45,636 nucleotides of DNA from a virus. Position numbers and translations under genes: made by a program. The stretch is from positions 1 to 45,636 of the IMG/VR virus record IMGVR_UViG_3300037264_005855. One strand, written 5' to 3'. The notes under the pieces were generated by a model. That model had not been told where the DNA came from. It did not search any database and saw only the letters and a program-made list of their open reading frames with translations. This document shows positions 7,614-15,600 of this stretch, one piece after another. Within the stretch, counting starts at the first letter, position 1. Every line of letters starts with the position of its first letter.

Positions 7614-10600
7614 CACTTGCTGGACACGGACAACCTGGTCTTCGCTCAGGCCTTCGTGCTTTTGACGAACTCACTGAGTGGACGCAATCGACTAAGGATG
7701 TCTTTGTTGAACTTCGTCCGATTCAGGAAATCAAACCTTCAACGTGGGCCGTCGACCAAGGCGGAACTTATGTCACGGCTTTTGATTTTATTTTCGACGG
7801 GATTCGACGCGATGTCGTTACGGTTCGTTCGCTTCTTGATACGGGTTTGGTCCGTGTTGAGACCTTAGCGGATTGCCGAAATATCGCAGGCACGTTTTTC
7901 TACGATGCGGATGAAGAATTCGCGCAGATTGCACTGAGTTGGGATGTAGTTGGGCAAACATGGGACGCGGCGCCGACAATGTTTTGGGATCAATTCCCAC
8001 GACTCTTTGTTCATCTTACCGACGGAAGTAATCCAGGTCTCTCAACTGTGGTCGCTGGAATCGGATTTTACTTTTCAAGCGCTGGCAAAACACGGCTTGA
8101 TGACGCGAACGTTCACCCCGCTTTGAGCCAAGATTTACTTTTACTCGGAGATCTCGAGACATGGGTTGACGGAGTCCCTCAAGGTTGGACGCTTTCCGGG
8201 ACTGGCGGTATTCCTATTTGGGATGATGCGGTAACAACTTGGGATCAAGCCGCAAAGTTTTGGGATCCGCTTACGATCAACATCATGAAGGATACTTCGA
8301 TTTTCAAGTCGGGTGGAGCAAGTATTAGGTTCGATATCACTGCGGACATCGCAGACCGAAGTATTTTCCGCACAATTCCTTCAACGCTTATCGTCGGAAA
8401 ATACTACCGATTGCATGGCTGGTATCGGTCAAGCGGCGCCGCCGTTCCAACTTTTGCTGTTCGGACCGTCGGTAGCGGCGCGACGATTTATCTTAACGGT
8501 AGGGACGCGAGCACAGCAGATGAAAACAGAAATCTCGATCCGACCGGAGAAGAATGGCGAAGATTTACTTTCGACTTCCGAGCGATTTCTTCGACAATGT
8601 TCGTCGTGTTACGCGGCGGATCAAACGTCGTAGGAAGTGTTTGGTTCGATAACATCAAGGTCTCGCGAGTCTGGCGCTACAACTGGTATGAGCCTCGTTT
8701 GATGACCTCTTCTTTGCCGTCGATTAACACAGGCTCGAACGACATTTTCTTCGGAGGAAAAACCATCGGAGTCGGAAGTATCACCTTCGTGAATCAAGAC
8801 GGAATGCTGGAACGTCTCGCGGCCGAAGTCGAATGGGCGAATCAAGCCGCCCTCGTTGATATCGGCGGACAGTTCAGCGACGATAAGCAAGAAGTTCTTG
8901 CTGACGATTGGTTCCGCGGATTCACCGGATTGATTCAATCAATCACTGCAACAGATCAAAACTTCAAAGTTGATCTGCAAGACCAACGCGTATTTTTTCA
9001 TATTAAACTTCCGCCGCGGTTGTATGACGACCAAGTCTTTACGTTGATGGACACGCGGAAGCAGGGTCAACCGCGTCCGATTTTCTTCGGCGCGAAGGAA
9101 AACATTTCTCCTGTTCGGATTTCGCGGAGTGCGTCGACCGGTTACGGGACCTATGAGATCTGCGATACTCTTGAGTCGCCGAACGGCATCAAAGCGGTTG
9201 ATATGGTTTACGCCTACATCAATCAAGCGGAAGCAGACCTCGAATCAACGACGGGCCGGCTTGAACTCGGAACTCCTACAGACTACACGAATGACTTCGC
9301 GGCCGGAACGTTTACAATCGTTCGTGATATTGGCCCCTATGTAATCGACGAGGGGAATCGTCGTCTCGATTTCAACATCGGGGGAAGCGAGTTCGTCGCG
9401 GTACTTTCCATCGGTTTGTTCACGGCAACAGCCCTTGCTTTAGAGGTTCAAACTCAAATGCGAGCGGCCGCGAGCGTCTCGACAATCGATGTCGCTTATT
9501 CGGATACAACGCACAAGTTCACTATCTCGAGGCCGTCGGGAACCTTAAACCTGAAAACGAATACGGGCGCGAATAAAGACAAGGCTCCCTACAAACTTCT
9601 CGGATATACACTCGGCGCAGACAAGACGGGTTCGCTTTCGTACACAGGCGAGAACGTGACGTTCACCAGCGCGGACAAGAACCATCTTGTTCGAGTCGAC
9701 GCGCAAGGCTTCAAGGATGACGCGCTCGGAACCTACACAGGCTCGCCTTTAAGCCTTATCGAAATTGGTGTGGATATTTGTCGCGTCATCCTTATCAAGT
9801 ACATGAAGAAATCACCCGCGATTGCCGACGAGACTTCGTTCTTGTTCGCGCGGCAGCGGGCCCCTGAGTCGCTTACGATGTTCTTGAATAAGACGGTTTC
9901 GACGAAGGATATCTTCGACCGTCTCGAGTTCTCGAATATCGCCAATATCGTCGTGAATGGTGAGGGGAAAGTCTTCTATAAGGTGTATGTCGGCGATATC
10001 CCCGCCAGGATCGCGGATCTCGATGATAGGCATTTCACCACGTTCACCTCGGGCCAATCGAATCGCGAAGTATTCACGACGATCCGAATCAAACACGATC
10101 AAGACCCAACGACGGGACTTTTCGACGCGCGCGAGGCGACGGACTCCTCGGTTATCGTTCGTCTCGGTCGGCCCGACATTCGAGAGTTCGAAACGTACAT
10201 CAAGAAAGGCGACAATGCGATCTCCGCGGCTAATCGCTTCCTCGAACTCTCGAGGACGGCAGCGCGCAAGATTTCGGGGATGACCCTCGGTTCTATCATG
10301 CTTCGTCTCGAGGTTGGCGACAAGTTCCGCTTGTCAAAGCGCCGAGCGATCTCGAAGGGCGGAATTATTACGTCCGAGATTTTCCGCGTCATCAGTTTGA
10401 ATAAGAATCCCCTCGCGGGCAAAGTGTCTTTTGAGGCAACGGATGACCGAGTGACGGTCGCTTCCGAGGCTTGTGTTTCAAATTGCCAACAGTTCTGTGA
10501 GTCGACTTGTCAAATCGGATGTCAACAGATTTGTCAAGGTACGTGCGAATCATCTTGCCAAGGTTCGTGTGAGGGAAGTTGTCAGGTATCGTGCGAAGCC

Positions 10601-10972
10601 TCTTGTCAATCGACGTGCGAGTTGGGTTGTCAGACGACGTGCCAGAAAGCGTGTCAAGACACTTGTCAGCAATCGTGTCAAGCGGCTTGTCAAGGGGCGG
10701 GGTGTCAAACGGTTTGTGAAAGTGCGTGCCAAACAACTTGCGAGACGACGTGTCAAACAGCTTGTCAAGCTTCGTGTCAAGGAAATTGTCAAGTGACGTG
10801 TCAGAGCGGTTGTCAAGTCACGTGTCAAACGGGATGTCAAGTAAGTTGTCAAACTGCTTGTCAAACCGGATGCCAAACAACGTGCGAGTTGAACTGTCAG
10901 GACGCGTGTCAAACGGGCTGTCAAAGTTCATGTCAACAGAATTGTCAGACAGTTAAGGAAGGATTCATCTAA
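7610..10972 (+). CDS. Tail-tip / host-specificity protein with a C-terminal Cys-x3 repeat domain
   Basis: 1120 residues. After an N-terminal tail domain (about 1-160), residues 165-355 look like a carbohydrate-binding-type jelly roll (L-G-D-L-E-T-W-V-D-G-V-P-Q-G-W, S-I-R-F-D-I, W-R-R-F-T-F-D-F, S-V-W-F-D-N-I-K-V). Residues about 588-690 repeat the beta domain of the preceding protein. From C955 to the end, 40 cysteines occur in near-unbroken Cys-[Gln/Glu]-x-x tetrads, interrupted once by a five-residue unit. The rest has few Cys. Its TAA overlaps the ATG of a radical SAM gene, so that domain is a likely substrate. It could otherwise be a disulfide- or metal-stabilised fibre. Confidence 0.8.
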   Translation: MTLAGHGQPGLRSGLRAFDELTEWTQSTKDVFVELRPIQEIKPSTWAVDQGGTYVTAFDFIFDGIRRDVVTVRSLLDTGLVRVETLADCRNIAGTFFYDADEEFAQIALSWDVVGQTWDAAPTMFWDQFPRLFVHLTDGSNPGLSTVVAGIGFYFSSAGKTRLDDANVHPALSQDLLLLGDLETWVDGVPQGWTLSGTGGIPIWDDAVTTWDQAAKFWDPLTINIMKDTSIFKSGGASIRFDITADIADRSIFRTIPSTLIVGKYYRLHGWYRSSGAAVPTFAVRTVGSGATIYLNGRDASTADENRNLDPTGEEWRRFTFDFRAISSTMFVVLRGGSNVVGSVWFDNIKVSRVWRYNWYEPRLMTSSLPSINTGSNDIFFGGKTIGVGSITFVNQDGMLERLAAEVEWANQAALVDIGGQFSDDKQEVLADDWFRGFTGLIQSITATDQNFKVDLQDQRVFFHIKLPPRLYDDQVFTLMDTRKQGQPRPIFFGAKENISPVRISRSASTGYGTYEICDTLESPNGIKAVDMVYAYINQAEADLESTTGRLELGTPTDYTNDFAAGTFTIVRDIGPYVIDEGNRRLDFNIGGSEFVAVLSIGLFTATALALEVQTQMRAAASVSTIDVAYSDTTHKFTISRPSGTLNLKTNTGANKDKAPYKLLGYTLGADKTGSLSYTGENVTFTSADKNHLVRVDAQGFKDDALGTYTGSPLSLIEIGVDICRVILIKYMKKSPAIADETSFLFARQRAPESLTMFLNKTVSTKDIFDRLEFSNIANIVVNGEGKVFYKVYVGDIPARIADLDDRHFTTFTSGQSNREVFTTIRIKHDQDPTTGLFDAREATDSSVIVRLGRPDIREFETYIKKGDNAISAANRFLELSRTAARKISGMTLGSIMLRLEVGDKFRLSKRRAISKGGIITSEIFRVISLNKNPLAGKVSFEATDDRVTVASEACVSNCQQFCESTCQIGCQQICQGTCESSCQGSCEGSCQVSCEASCQSTCELGCQTTCQKACQDTCQQSCQAACQGAGCQTVCESACQTTCETTCQTACQASCQGNCQVTCQSGCQVTCQTGCQVSCQTACQTGCQTTCELNCQDACQTGCQSSCQQNCQTVKEGFI
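10472..10942 (+). repeat. 12 bp-period coding repeat (Cys-x3 tetrads)
   Basis: About 40 degenerate 12-base units, each starting TGT or TGC and usually followed by CAA or CAG (sometimes GAA/GAG), give Cys-Gln-x-x. One unit near 10690-10705 is 15 bases. Third bases and the x-x codons vary while Cys stays fixed, which argues for protein-level selection and not for fresh slippage. Confidence 0.9.
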
Positions 10973-12240
10973 TGAGAACGGAAACGCTTTGGATCGTGAA
11001 CACGAGAACGTGCAATCTTGATTGCGCCTATTGCTACCAGGGGAGTCATAAGTGGACGTGGCAAGTGCAACGCGGACTCCTCAAGATGATGACGGAGGAA
11101 ACACTTCGCGCGGCACTTCCGTGGGCGGTCGAATGGCCTTCGCGCGGGTTAACCTGCACGTGGTACGGTGGGGAACCGCTCCTCAACCTTGCACTCATGA
11201 AAAGCGCGATGCCCGAATGGGAAGCGGCGTTTTTCCGCGCCGACAAGGAGCTCGGATGGAGCGTGACGACAAACGGAACGCTTCTCAACAGCGACGCGCG
11301 CGAAGTCCTCGACCGACACAAAGTCTCGATTCTGCTTTCCCTCGATGGTCCGCCCGAATTGCATAACCAGAGTCGCGTTTATTACGGTGGAAAAAAGCCC
11401 TCCTTCGAGGACATCCCGACGGCGGATATCATCGCGTGGCGTCCGAAGATCGAGATCGCCTGGCAATTGGATCCGAAATACGACTTTCAACCGCGGCATG
11501 TCGAAGAAATGATCGACCGCGGGTTTCACCACATCAACTTCAACTTGAACTGGTTAGCGGAATGGCCCGCGGAGCGACGAATCGCCCTCGAGGAATTCAT
11601 GCGCTACATCATGCGCACAGCTCTTCAGACGAGGCGCGGAGAACGAAAGGGACGCGAACTATTCAGCAATTGGCCAGGTAAGTTCGACGAAGCGCTTATC
11701 AAACTCGCGAAGCCCGCGCAGCCTTGCGGGACGGGGCTTCACATGCTCGCGCTTACTCCCGAGGGGTGGTTGTATCCCTCGCAAGAGATGGCGTTCACTT
11801 CTCTCGAGCCGAATCGCGCTCCAGGTACAGCGGAATACTATCGCGTCGGGGACATTCGACAGGTTCCCGTTATCGATCAAGAAAAACTCCGCGTGGTTTC
11901 GGGAATCAAAAACGAGCAGATGGTAACTCCTCCGGGATTTTCTTGCTCGAACTGCATCGCGAATCCGATTTCATTCGGCGGTTGTCATTGTCGTTACATC
12001 GGGCAGGACGGCGCGGATCCCGCGAATCGTTTCAATATCATGCCTGGTTGGTGTCAGTCGATGCAATCGGCGATGACCGGGCTCGCGCAAGGTGCGCTTA
12101 TCGAGAAGTATGTCGGGATTAAGTTGAAACCGGTGACGGAACCGGCGCCGCTGAAGTTTGTCCCTCGGAAGTTCGAAGAGCCCGCGTTCGAAGAGCTCAA
12201 ATTCGATACGGGCAGACAAGAGTTCGTCGCGAAAACGTAA
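10972..12240 (+). CDS. Radical SAM enzyme with SPASM-like C-terminus (putative tail-tip maturase)
   Basis: 422 residues. C14-x3-C18-x2-C21 (T-C-N-L-D-C-A-Y-C-Y) binds the SAM [4Fe-4S] cluster. W-Y-G-G-E-P-L-L is the GGEP motif, and T-T-N-G-T-L and L-S-L-D-G-P follow as in anSME/RiPP maturases. The C-terminal part has a first SPASM-like element (P-C-G-T-G...P-E-G-W-L-Y-P-S-Q-E) with Ser at the usual second Cys, then C-S-N-C, C-H-C and W-C-Q-S, consistent with auxiliary clusters. The ATG overlaps the tip-gene stop by one base (AAGGAAGG upstream), so synthesis is coupled. Thioether formation on the Cys repeat is inferred; epimerisation or other chemistry is possible. Confidence 0.88.
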   Translation: MRTETLWIVNTRTCNLDCAYCYQGSHKWTWQVQRGLLKMMTEETLRAALPWAVEWPSRGLTCTWYGGEPLLNLALMKSAMPEWEAAFFRADKELGWSVTTNGTLLNSDAREVLDRHKVSILLSLDGPPELHNQSRVYYGGKKPSFEDIPTADIIAWRPKIEIAWQLDPKYDFQPRHVEEMIDRGFHHINFNLNWLAEWPAERRIALEEFMRYIMRTALQTRRGERKGRELFSNWPGKFDEALIKLAKPAQPCGTGLHMLALTPEGWLYPSQEMAFTSLEPNRAPGTAEYYRVGDIRQVPVIDQEKLRVVSGIKNEQMVTPPGFSCSNCIANPISFGGCHCRYIGQDGADPANRFNIMPGWCQSMQSAMTGLAQGALIEKYVGIKLKPVTEPAPLKFVPRKFEEPAFEELKFDTGRQEFVAKT

Positions 12241-12265
12241 ACGGATCAAGGTAGGAGAACAAAAA

Positions 12266-13279
12266 ATGGCTTGGGATAGGACACAACCGGTAACGTCGGC
12301 CGCGCTGGCATCGGCGCCTGTGCGAACCAACTTTCAGGAAATCGATCAGTCGCTCATGGGGCAGAACTTCGTGCGCGATCCTTACTTCATCATTTGGCCA
12401 GCGGGTGATGCGGCCGCGCCGGCGCATTACAAGATCACGGGCACGCCAACGATTTCGCGTGATACGACGAATTTCAAGACCCACGGAATGAGCGCGAAAA
12501 TCACGGGCTCCGCGACGGGTCGCATCGTTACGACGGTTCTCAACTCAACCGACTTCCCGACAGGTCTATTTCGGGGCGTTCCGTTTTCGTTCGGATGCTG
12601 GATTCGAACGGATACGGCGAGCATTGCACGACTTGTTCTCGACGATGGCGTTGGGCAAGGCGTATCCGGTTATGCACCGGGAACCTCGACTTGGACTTGG
12701 GTGACGGGAACTCGCCTTCTCGATCCGAGCGCGACGAAGATCGAATTGCTTTTCGAGTCGCTTTCCGCTACAGCCAACACAAGTTTCCAACTCGGAACGC
12801 TTATCCTCGGCTCAATCGCGCCGCAATACTTCATTCCTACGCAGGTCTCACGGGGTACGCTACACTTTCCGTTTGTAGGTGTGCAAGCGACTGGAACGCG
12901 ATTGGCCGAAGCGATTCTTACACGGCCTTTCCGTGTCGAGCATACTCAGCTTCGCGTCTCGGTCGCGCCCGTAACGACCGCACTTATCGTCGATGTTAAT
13001 CACTACGATGGTTCGGCCTATACAACGATGTATTCGACACGTCCTCAAATCGCGGCAGCGGCGCTTACCGGTGGTGCGGTTCCTGATGGAACATATCGCT
13101 ATCGTTGTTTCCAAGGTTCGAACAACGCGGATGGTTATACGGACCGTTTGCTTTCGTGTGATGTTGATCAAATCGGTTCGGGAGGTGCGGGCTCGGACTT
13201 GCATATCGACGTGCGTTGTCTTCAATTCAATGATCCGCTTGAAGCCTTTCGTAGCTCGACTGCGATTGGAAACGAGTAA
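12266..13279 (+). CDS. Tail fibre-like / receptor-binding candidate
   Basis: 337 residues; ATG 12266 chosen for TAGGAGA upstream, though the frame is open earlier. The start (M-A-W-D-R-T-Q-P-V...P-V-R-T-N-F-Q-E-I-D) is typical of phage fibre or appendage N-termini that attach to the tail. A jelly-roll-like module follows (H-Y-K-I-T-G-T-P, G-V-P-F-S-F-G-C-W-I-R-T, F-Q-L-G-T-L-I-L-G), then a beta-rich C-terminal region ending in a variable R-C-L-Q-F-N segment. Likely a carbohydrate- or receptor-binding appendage. Confidence 0.6.
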   Translation: MAWDRTQPVTSAALASAPVRTNFQEIDQSLMGQNFVRDPYFIIWPAGDAAAPAHYKITGTPTISRDTTNFKTHGMSAKITGSATGRIVTTVLNSTDFPTGLFRGVPFSFGCWIRTDTASIARLVLDDGVGQGVSGYAPGTSTWTWVTGTRLLDPSATKIELLFESLSATANTSFQLGTLILGSIAPQYFIPTQVSRGTLHFPFVGVQATGTRLAEAILTRPFRVEHTQLRVSVAPVTTALIVDVNHYDGSAYTTMYSTRPQIAAAALTGGAVPDGTYRYRCFQGSNNADGYTDRLLSCDVDQIGSGGAGSDLHIDVRCLQFNDPLEAFRSSTAIGNE

Positions 13280-13284
13280 AAATC

Positions 13285-13956
13285 ATGCCGACAACACGCT
13301 TATTGCCAGCAGCAGCCGGAACAGATCAAGCATGGAGTAACGGGGCGGGTACCGTTCCTACTAACGTCTCAACAGATGACGGAGATACCACTTACCGAAC
13401 TACTGCCTCCGCATCTAGCGTTCCCGATACTTTCTTTGCTGATGCTTTACCGGTTCAAGCCACCATTGTTAATACAGTAGATGCTGCGGTTAAAGGCCGA
13501 CGTTCTGCGGGTGGTACGACACGAATGAACGCGCGATGGAGATTAGGTGGAACTGCTCTAAATGGGGCCATACAAATCGATTCTGCCAGCTATACGCTTG
13601 CCACCGAAGTTGCGGTGGCTCGTCCCGGCGGCGGTGCGTGGGTTAAAACCGATTTTCCTGGGGGCGGAGCAGGAGCAGAATGTGGTTACATTACAACCAA
13701 TACAGGCGTAGCGGATACCATGAGATCGACGTGGGCTTACTTCGACGTAGCGTGGACACCGGCGGCCGGAGGATTCTTCTATCTCCTCGGTTGTTGGTTG
13801 CCTCCGCTCCTCGCCGTAGCAAACCACGGTTTGTCTCTCGCAGAGATCGATCGTTTCCTCAGTAAATTCAAGATACGACCGGGTGGACAGGATAAAGCAT
13901 ACGAGTTGGATCTTGTGAAACGTGCCTTCGAGGTTCGACCGCGTTTCGCGTTTTAA
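13285..13956 (+). CDS. Putative virion appendage protein
   Basis: 223 residues, starting five bases after the fibre-like gene. Ala/Thr/Gly-rich beta region (S-V-P-D-T-F-F-A-D, G-R-R-S-A-G-G-T-T-R) with a short, more hydrophobic L-L-G-C-W-L-P-P-L-L-A segment and a helical end (L-S-L-A-E-I-D-R-F-L-S-K-F). This composition resembles small fibre or tip-cap proteins. No catalytic motif is visible. Family not recognised. Confidence 0.55.
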   Translation: MPTTRLLPAAAGTDQAWSNGAGTVPTNVSTDDGDTTYRTTASASSVPDTFFADALPVQATIVNTVDAAVKGRRSAGGTTRMNARWRLGGTALNGAIQIDSASYTLATEVAVARPGGGAWVKTDFPGGGAGAECGYITTNTGVADTMRSTWAYFDVAWTPAAGGFFYLLGCWLPPLLAVANHGLSLAEIDRFLSKFKIRPGGQDKAYELDLVKRAFEVRPRFAF

Positions 13957-13966
13957 GAGGAACACG

Positions 13967-13996
13967 ATCATGGAATTCGAACAAGTAATCGGGTTG
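13967..13996 (+). repeat. 30 bp direct repeat, copy 1 (gene start)
   Basis: ATC plus the first 27 coding bases (M-E-F-E-Q-V-I-G-L) of the membrane protein gene are identical to 15057-15086. Identity stops sharply on both sides. Confidence 0.95.
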
Positions 13997-14251
13997 GTTA
14001 GTTCGGTCGTAGGACGCGGATGGCAGGGCTTGATTACTCTCTATGTCGCGTGGGCGGTCATCAAGCAATTCAAGGTTTGGCAGGACAAGCGCGAGGCGGA
14101 GGCGAAAGGGTTGAAGCACAACCCAAACCCGGAAGTTCACGAGGCGATTGACGCTTCGATCCTACCGCTTCGCGGAGACATCGCGGAACTCCGAAACGAT
14201 ATCGGAGACGTGAGGGATCGCGTTTCGAGGCTCGAAGGACGCTTAGAGTAA
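13970..14251 (+). CDS. Membrane protein with C-terminal coiled coil (holin-like candidate)
   Basis: 93 residues, AAGAGGAA upstream. One hydrophobic segment (residues about 19-35, L-I-T-L-Y-V-A-W-A-V-I) is followed by a charged heptad-type tail (D-I-A-E-L-R-N-D-I-G-D-V-R-D-R-V-S-R-L-E). This shape, and its place between fibre genes and a cell-wall enzyme, fits a lysis accessory or XhlA-like membrane protein. Its first nine codons are identical to those of the gene at 15060. Confidence 0.5.
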   Translation: MEFEQVIGLVSSVVGRGWQGLITLYVAWAVIKQFKVWQDKREAEAKGLKHNPNPEVHEAIDASILPLRGDIAELRNDIGDVRDRVSRLEGRLE

Positions 14252-14292
14252 AGGGTATTGATGAAAATTCACGACCGTTAAGGGAAAGAAAA

Positions 14293-14709
14293 ATGAAAGC
14301 AATGAAAGCACTCGGGTTCTTGATCGTTCTGTTCTTCGCATCGTTCGCCTCCGCGCAGACTCTCGACTTCAAAGTCCAAGCCGGTAGCGGTTACGCGAAT
14401 GTCGAAGCGGCCGACTATTCGAACCTTTTCGCTCAGGCCTATGTCGGCGGAATCAGCTGGGGACGCATCAGCGGCGGCGCGATCTACGAGCTGAACTACG
14501 TCGCGGGCTTCAATCAGCGAGTCTACGCTCGCGGTGAAGTGAAAGTCGTTGGTCCGACTTACGCAGCGGTCGATACTGCGGTTAATGGCGATTGGGATCC
14601 TCGAGCCGTCTTCGGTCTCAACTTCAGAGATTTCGTGATCGAAGGCTACGGACGAATCGATGGGGACGCGTTGTATGGCGTGAGCGTTCGGTACAAGTTT
14701 CCATTCTAA
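14293..14709 (+). CDS. Secreted outer-membrane-like protein
   Basis: 138 residues with a clear signal peptide (K-A-L-G-F-L-I-V-L-F-F-A-S-F-A-S-A, cleavage before Q). The mature part is about 116 residues of alternating aromatic/polar strands and ends Y-K-F-P-F; a terminal aromatic, usually Phe, is the known recognition signal for outer-membrane barrel insertion. Lambda Lom is a known phage precedent for such proteins. Possible roles: superinfection exclusion, surface change or lysis. A periplasmic beta protein is the alternative. Two ATGs (14293, 14302) compete; GGGAAAG precedes the first. Confidence 0.6.
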   Translation: MKAMKALGFLIVLFFASFASAQTLDFKVQAGSGYANVEAADYSNLFAQAYVGGISWGRISGGAIYELNYVAGFNQRVYARGEVKVVGPTYAAVDTAVNGDWDPRAVFGLNFRDFVIEGYGRIDGDALYGVSVRYKFPF

Positions 14710-14724
14710 GGAAGGAGTCAAAAC

Positions 14725-15009
14725 ATGATCGGAGTATTCGCATTGCTCAAGCATCTCCCGACCATCATCCCGTTGGTGATCGAAGCGGTGAAACTCGCCG
14801 AAAAGATCTTCGGTGGCAAGAAGGGCGAGATCAAGAAGGAGTACGTCGTGAACCTCGTCAAGGTCGCGATCCTCTCCATCGAAGGTTTTTCCCAGAAGGA
14901 TATCGTCGATGAGACGCTCTTCGCCGAAGGTGTCGGCAGCGTGGTCGATGGTGTCGTGAAGATCCTGAACGCGACAAAGAAATTCAACGCGGAGACGGTT
15001 AACCAGTAA
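14725..15009 (+). CDS. Lysis-cassette protein, holin-like candidate
   Basis: 94 residues with a strong AAGGAAGGAG ribosome site. An amphipathic/hydrophobic N-terminal helix (L-P-T-I-I-P-L-V-I-E-A-V-K-L-A) is followed by a G-G-K-K-G-E-I-K-K-E turn and two more helices (V-V-N-L-V-K-V-A-I-L, V-V-D-G-V-V-K-I-L). This small helical type recurs beside phage lysis enzymes, but no pore function is proved. A strong hairpin follows directly. Confidence 0.45.
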   Translation: MIGVFALLKHLPTIIPLVIEAVKLAEKIFGGKKGEIKKEYVVNLVKVAILSIEGFSQKDIVDETLFAEGVGSVVDGVVKILNATKKFNAETVNQ

Positions 15010-15020
15010 CCGCGGGGAAT

Positions 15021-15048
15021 CGGAGCGGGCCTTACGGGGCCCGCTCCG
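15021..15048 (+). terminator. 11 bp perfect hairpin after the lysis cassette
   Basis: CGGAGCGGGCC pairs with GGCCCGCTCCG around a 6-base loop. No T-tract follows, so it may be a factor-dependent terminator, an RNA stabiliser or a translation block; it ends 12 bases before the next ATG, which lacks a Shine-Dalgarno site. Confidence 0.55.
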
Positions 15049-15056
15049 CTGACCTT

Positions 15057-15086
15057 ATCATGGAATTCGAACAAGTAATCGGGTTG
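15057..15086 (+). repeat. 30 bp direct repeat, copy 2 (gene start)
   Basis: Identical to 13967-13996; covers the start codon and first nine codons of the DUF5675-like gene. The next codon is itself ATG (15087). Confidence 0.95.
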
Positions 15087-15497
15087 ATGCCTGAACTACG
15101 AGAACTCCAACTTGTTCGCGTGTCACGCGCAGAGGAAGGCGCGTTCGGCGTCCTCCTCGATGAAGGAAATTATCCGTTCGCTGTCACGCTCGAGCGAACC
15201 TACAGCGAACTCTTCGTCAAGATTCCCGTTGGCATCCATCGCTGTACTCCAACGATTTTCCATCATGGGAAACCTGCACCTTACGCTACTTATGAAATCT
15301 TCATTCCGAATCACTCGAGGATTCTCTTCCACAAAGCGAACCTCGAGACCGATCTCTTGGGTTGTGTCGGTGTCGCGCGTCGCTTCGGGACGTTAACAGG
15401 ACGACACGCGGTCCTCGATAGCGCGTCCGGGTTCGCTGACTTCATGAAGTGGGCGGATGGCGCGGCGGAATTCAACCTTCGCGTTTCGCGCTTCTAA
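15060..15497 (+). CDS. DUF5675-like protein, predicted cell-wall/lysis enzyme
   Basis: 145 residues. The core fits the DUF5675 pattern: an L-x-R-V-S-R-A-E-E-G-A-F-G start, F-A-V-T-L-E-R, I-P-V-G-I-H-R-C-T, Y-E-I-F-I-P-N-H-S-R-I-L-F-H-K-A-N and L-L-G-C-V-G-V. The conserved H...G-C pair resembles L,D-transpeptidase-type active sites, and the family is common in phage lysis regions. The first nine codons duplicate those of the gene at 13970; ATG 15087 may be the original start. No Shine-Dalgarno site is seen because a hairpin lies upstream. Confidence 0.65.
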   Translation: MEFEQVIGLMPELRELQLVRVSRAEEGAFGVLLDEGNYPFAVTLERTYSELFVKIPVGIHRCTPTIFHHGKPAPYATYEIFIPNHSRILFHKANLETDLLGCVGVARRFGTLTGRHAVLDSASGFADFMKWADGAAEFNLRVSRF

Positions 15498-15511
15498 CTC
15501 CCTTATTCTGG

Positions 15512-15543
15512 CTGAAAGCTGTCGGTAGGCTTAAAAATTTCAG
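15512..15543. promoter_or_regulatory. Inverted repeat abutting the -35 of promoter 1
   Basis: CTGAAA (15512-15517) and TTTCAG (15538-15543) flank 20 bases and touch the -35 box. It could be an operator half-site pair or a weak hairpin. Confidence 0.35.
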
Positions 15544-15572
15544 TTTACAACCGTTTTAATCTGTGCTACTAT
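15544..15572 (+). promoter_or_regulatory. Sigma-70-type promoter 1
   Basis: TTTACA (15544-15549), 17-base spacer, TACTAT (15567-15572). The spacer, boxes and leader closely match promoter 2 at 18166. The transcript would start near 15579, just before the AGGGAGAA ribosome site of the 15601 gene. It begins the early accessory region. Confidence 0.82.
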
Positions 15573-15600
15573 ATATAAAGGTTAGGGAGAACGAAACGAC

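Noticed and set aside
10550-10924. Alternative open frames through the Cys repeat (Thr/Leu/Arg repeats)
   Set aside because: They are out-of-frame readings of the same 12-base repeat; the + frame continues a large tail protein.
10472-10969. Repetitive DNA that could suggest a CRISPR array or non-coding satellite
   Set aside because: The 12-base period is in frame, Cys codons vary at the third base, and there are no spacer-like unique segments.
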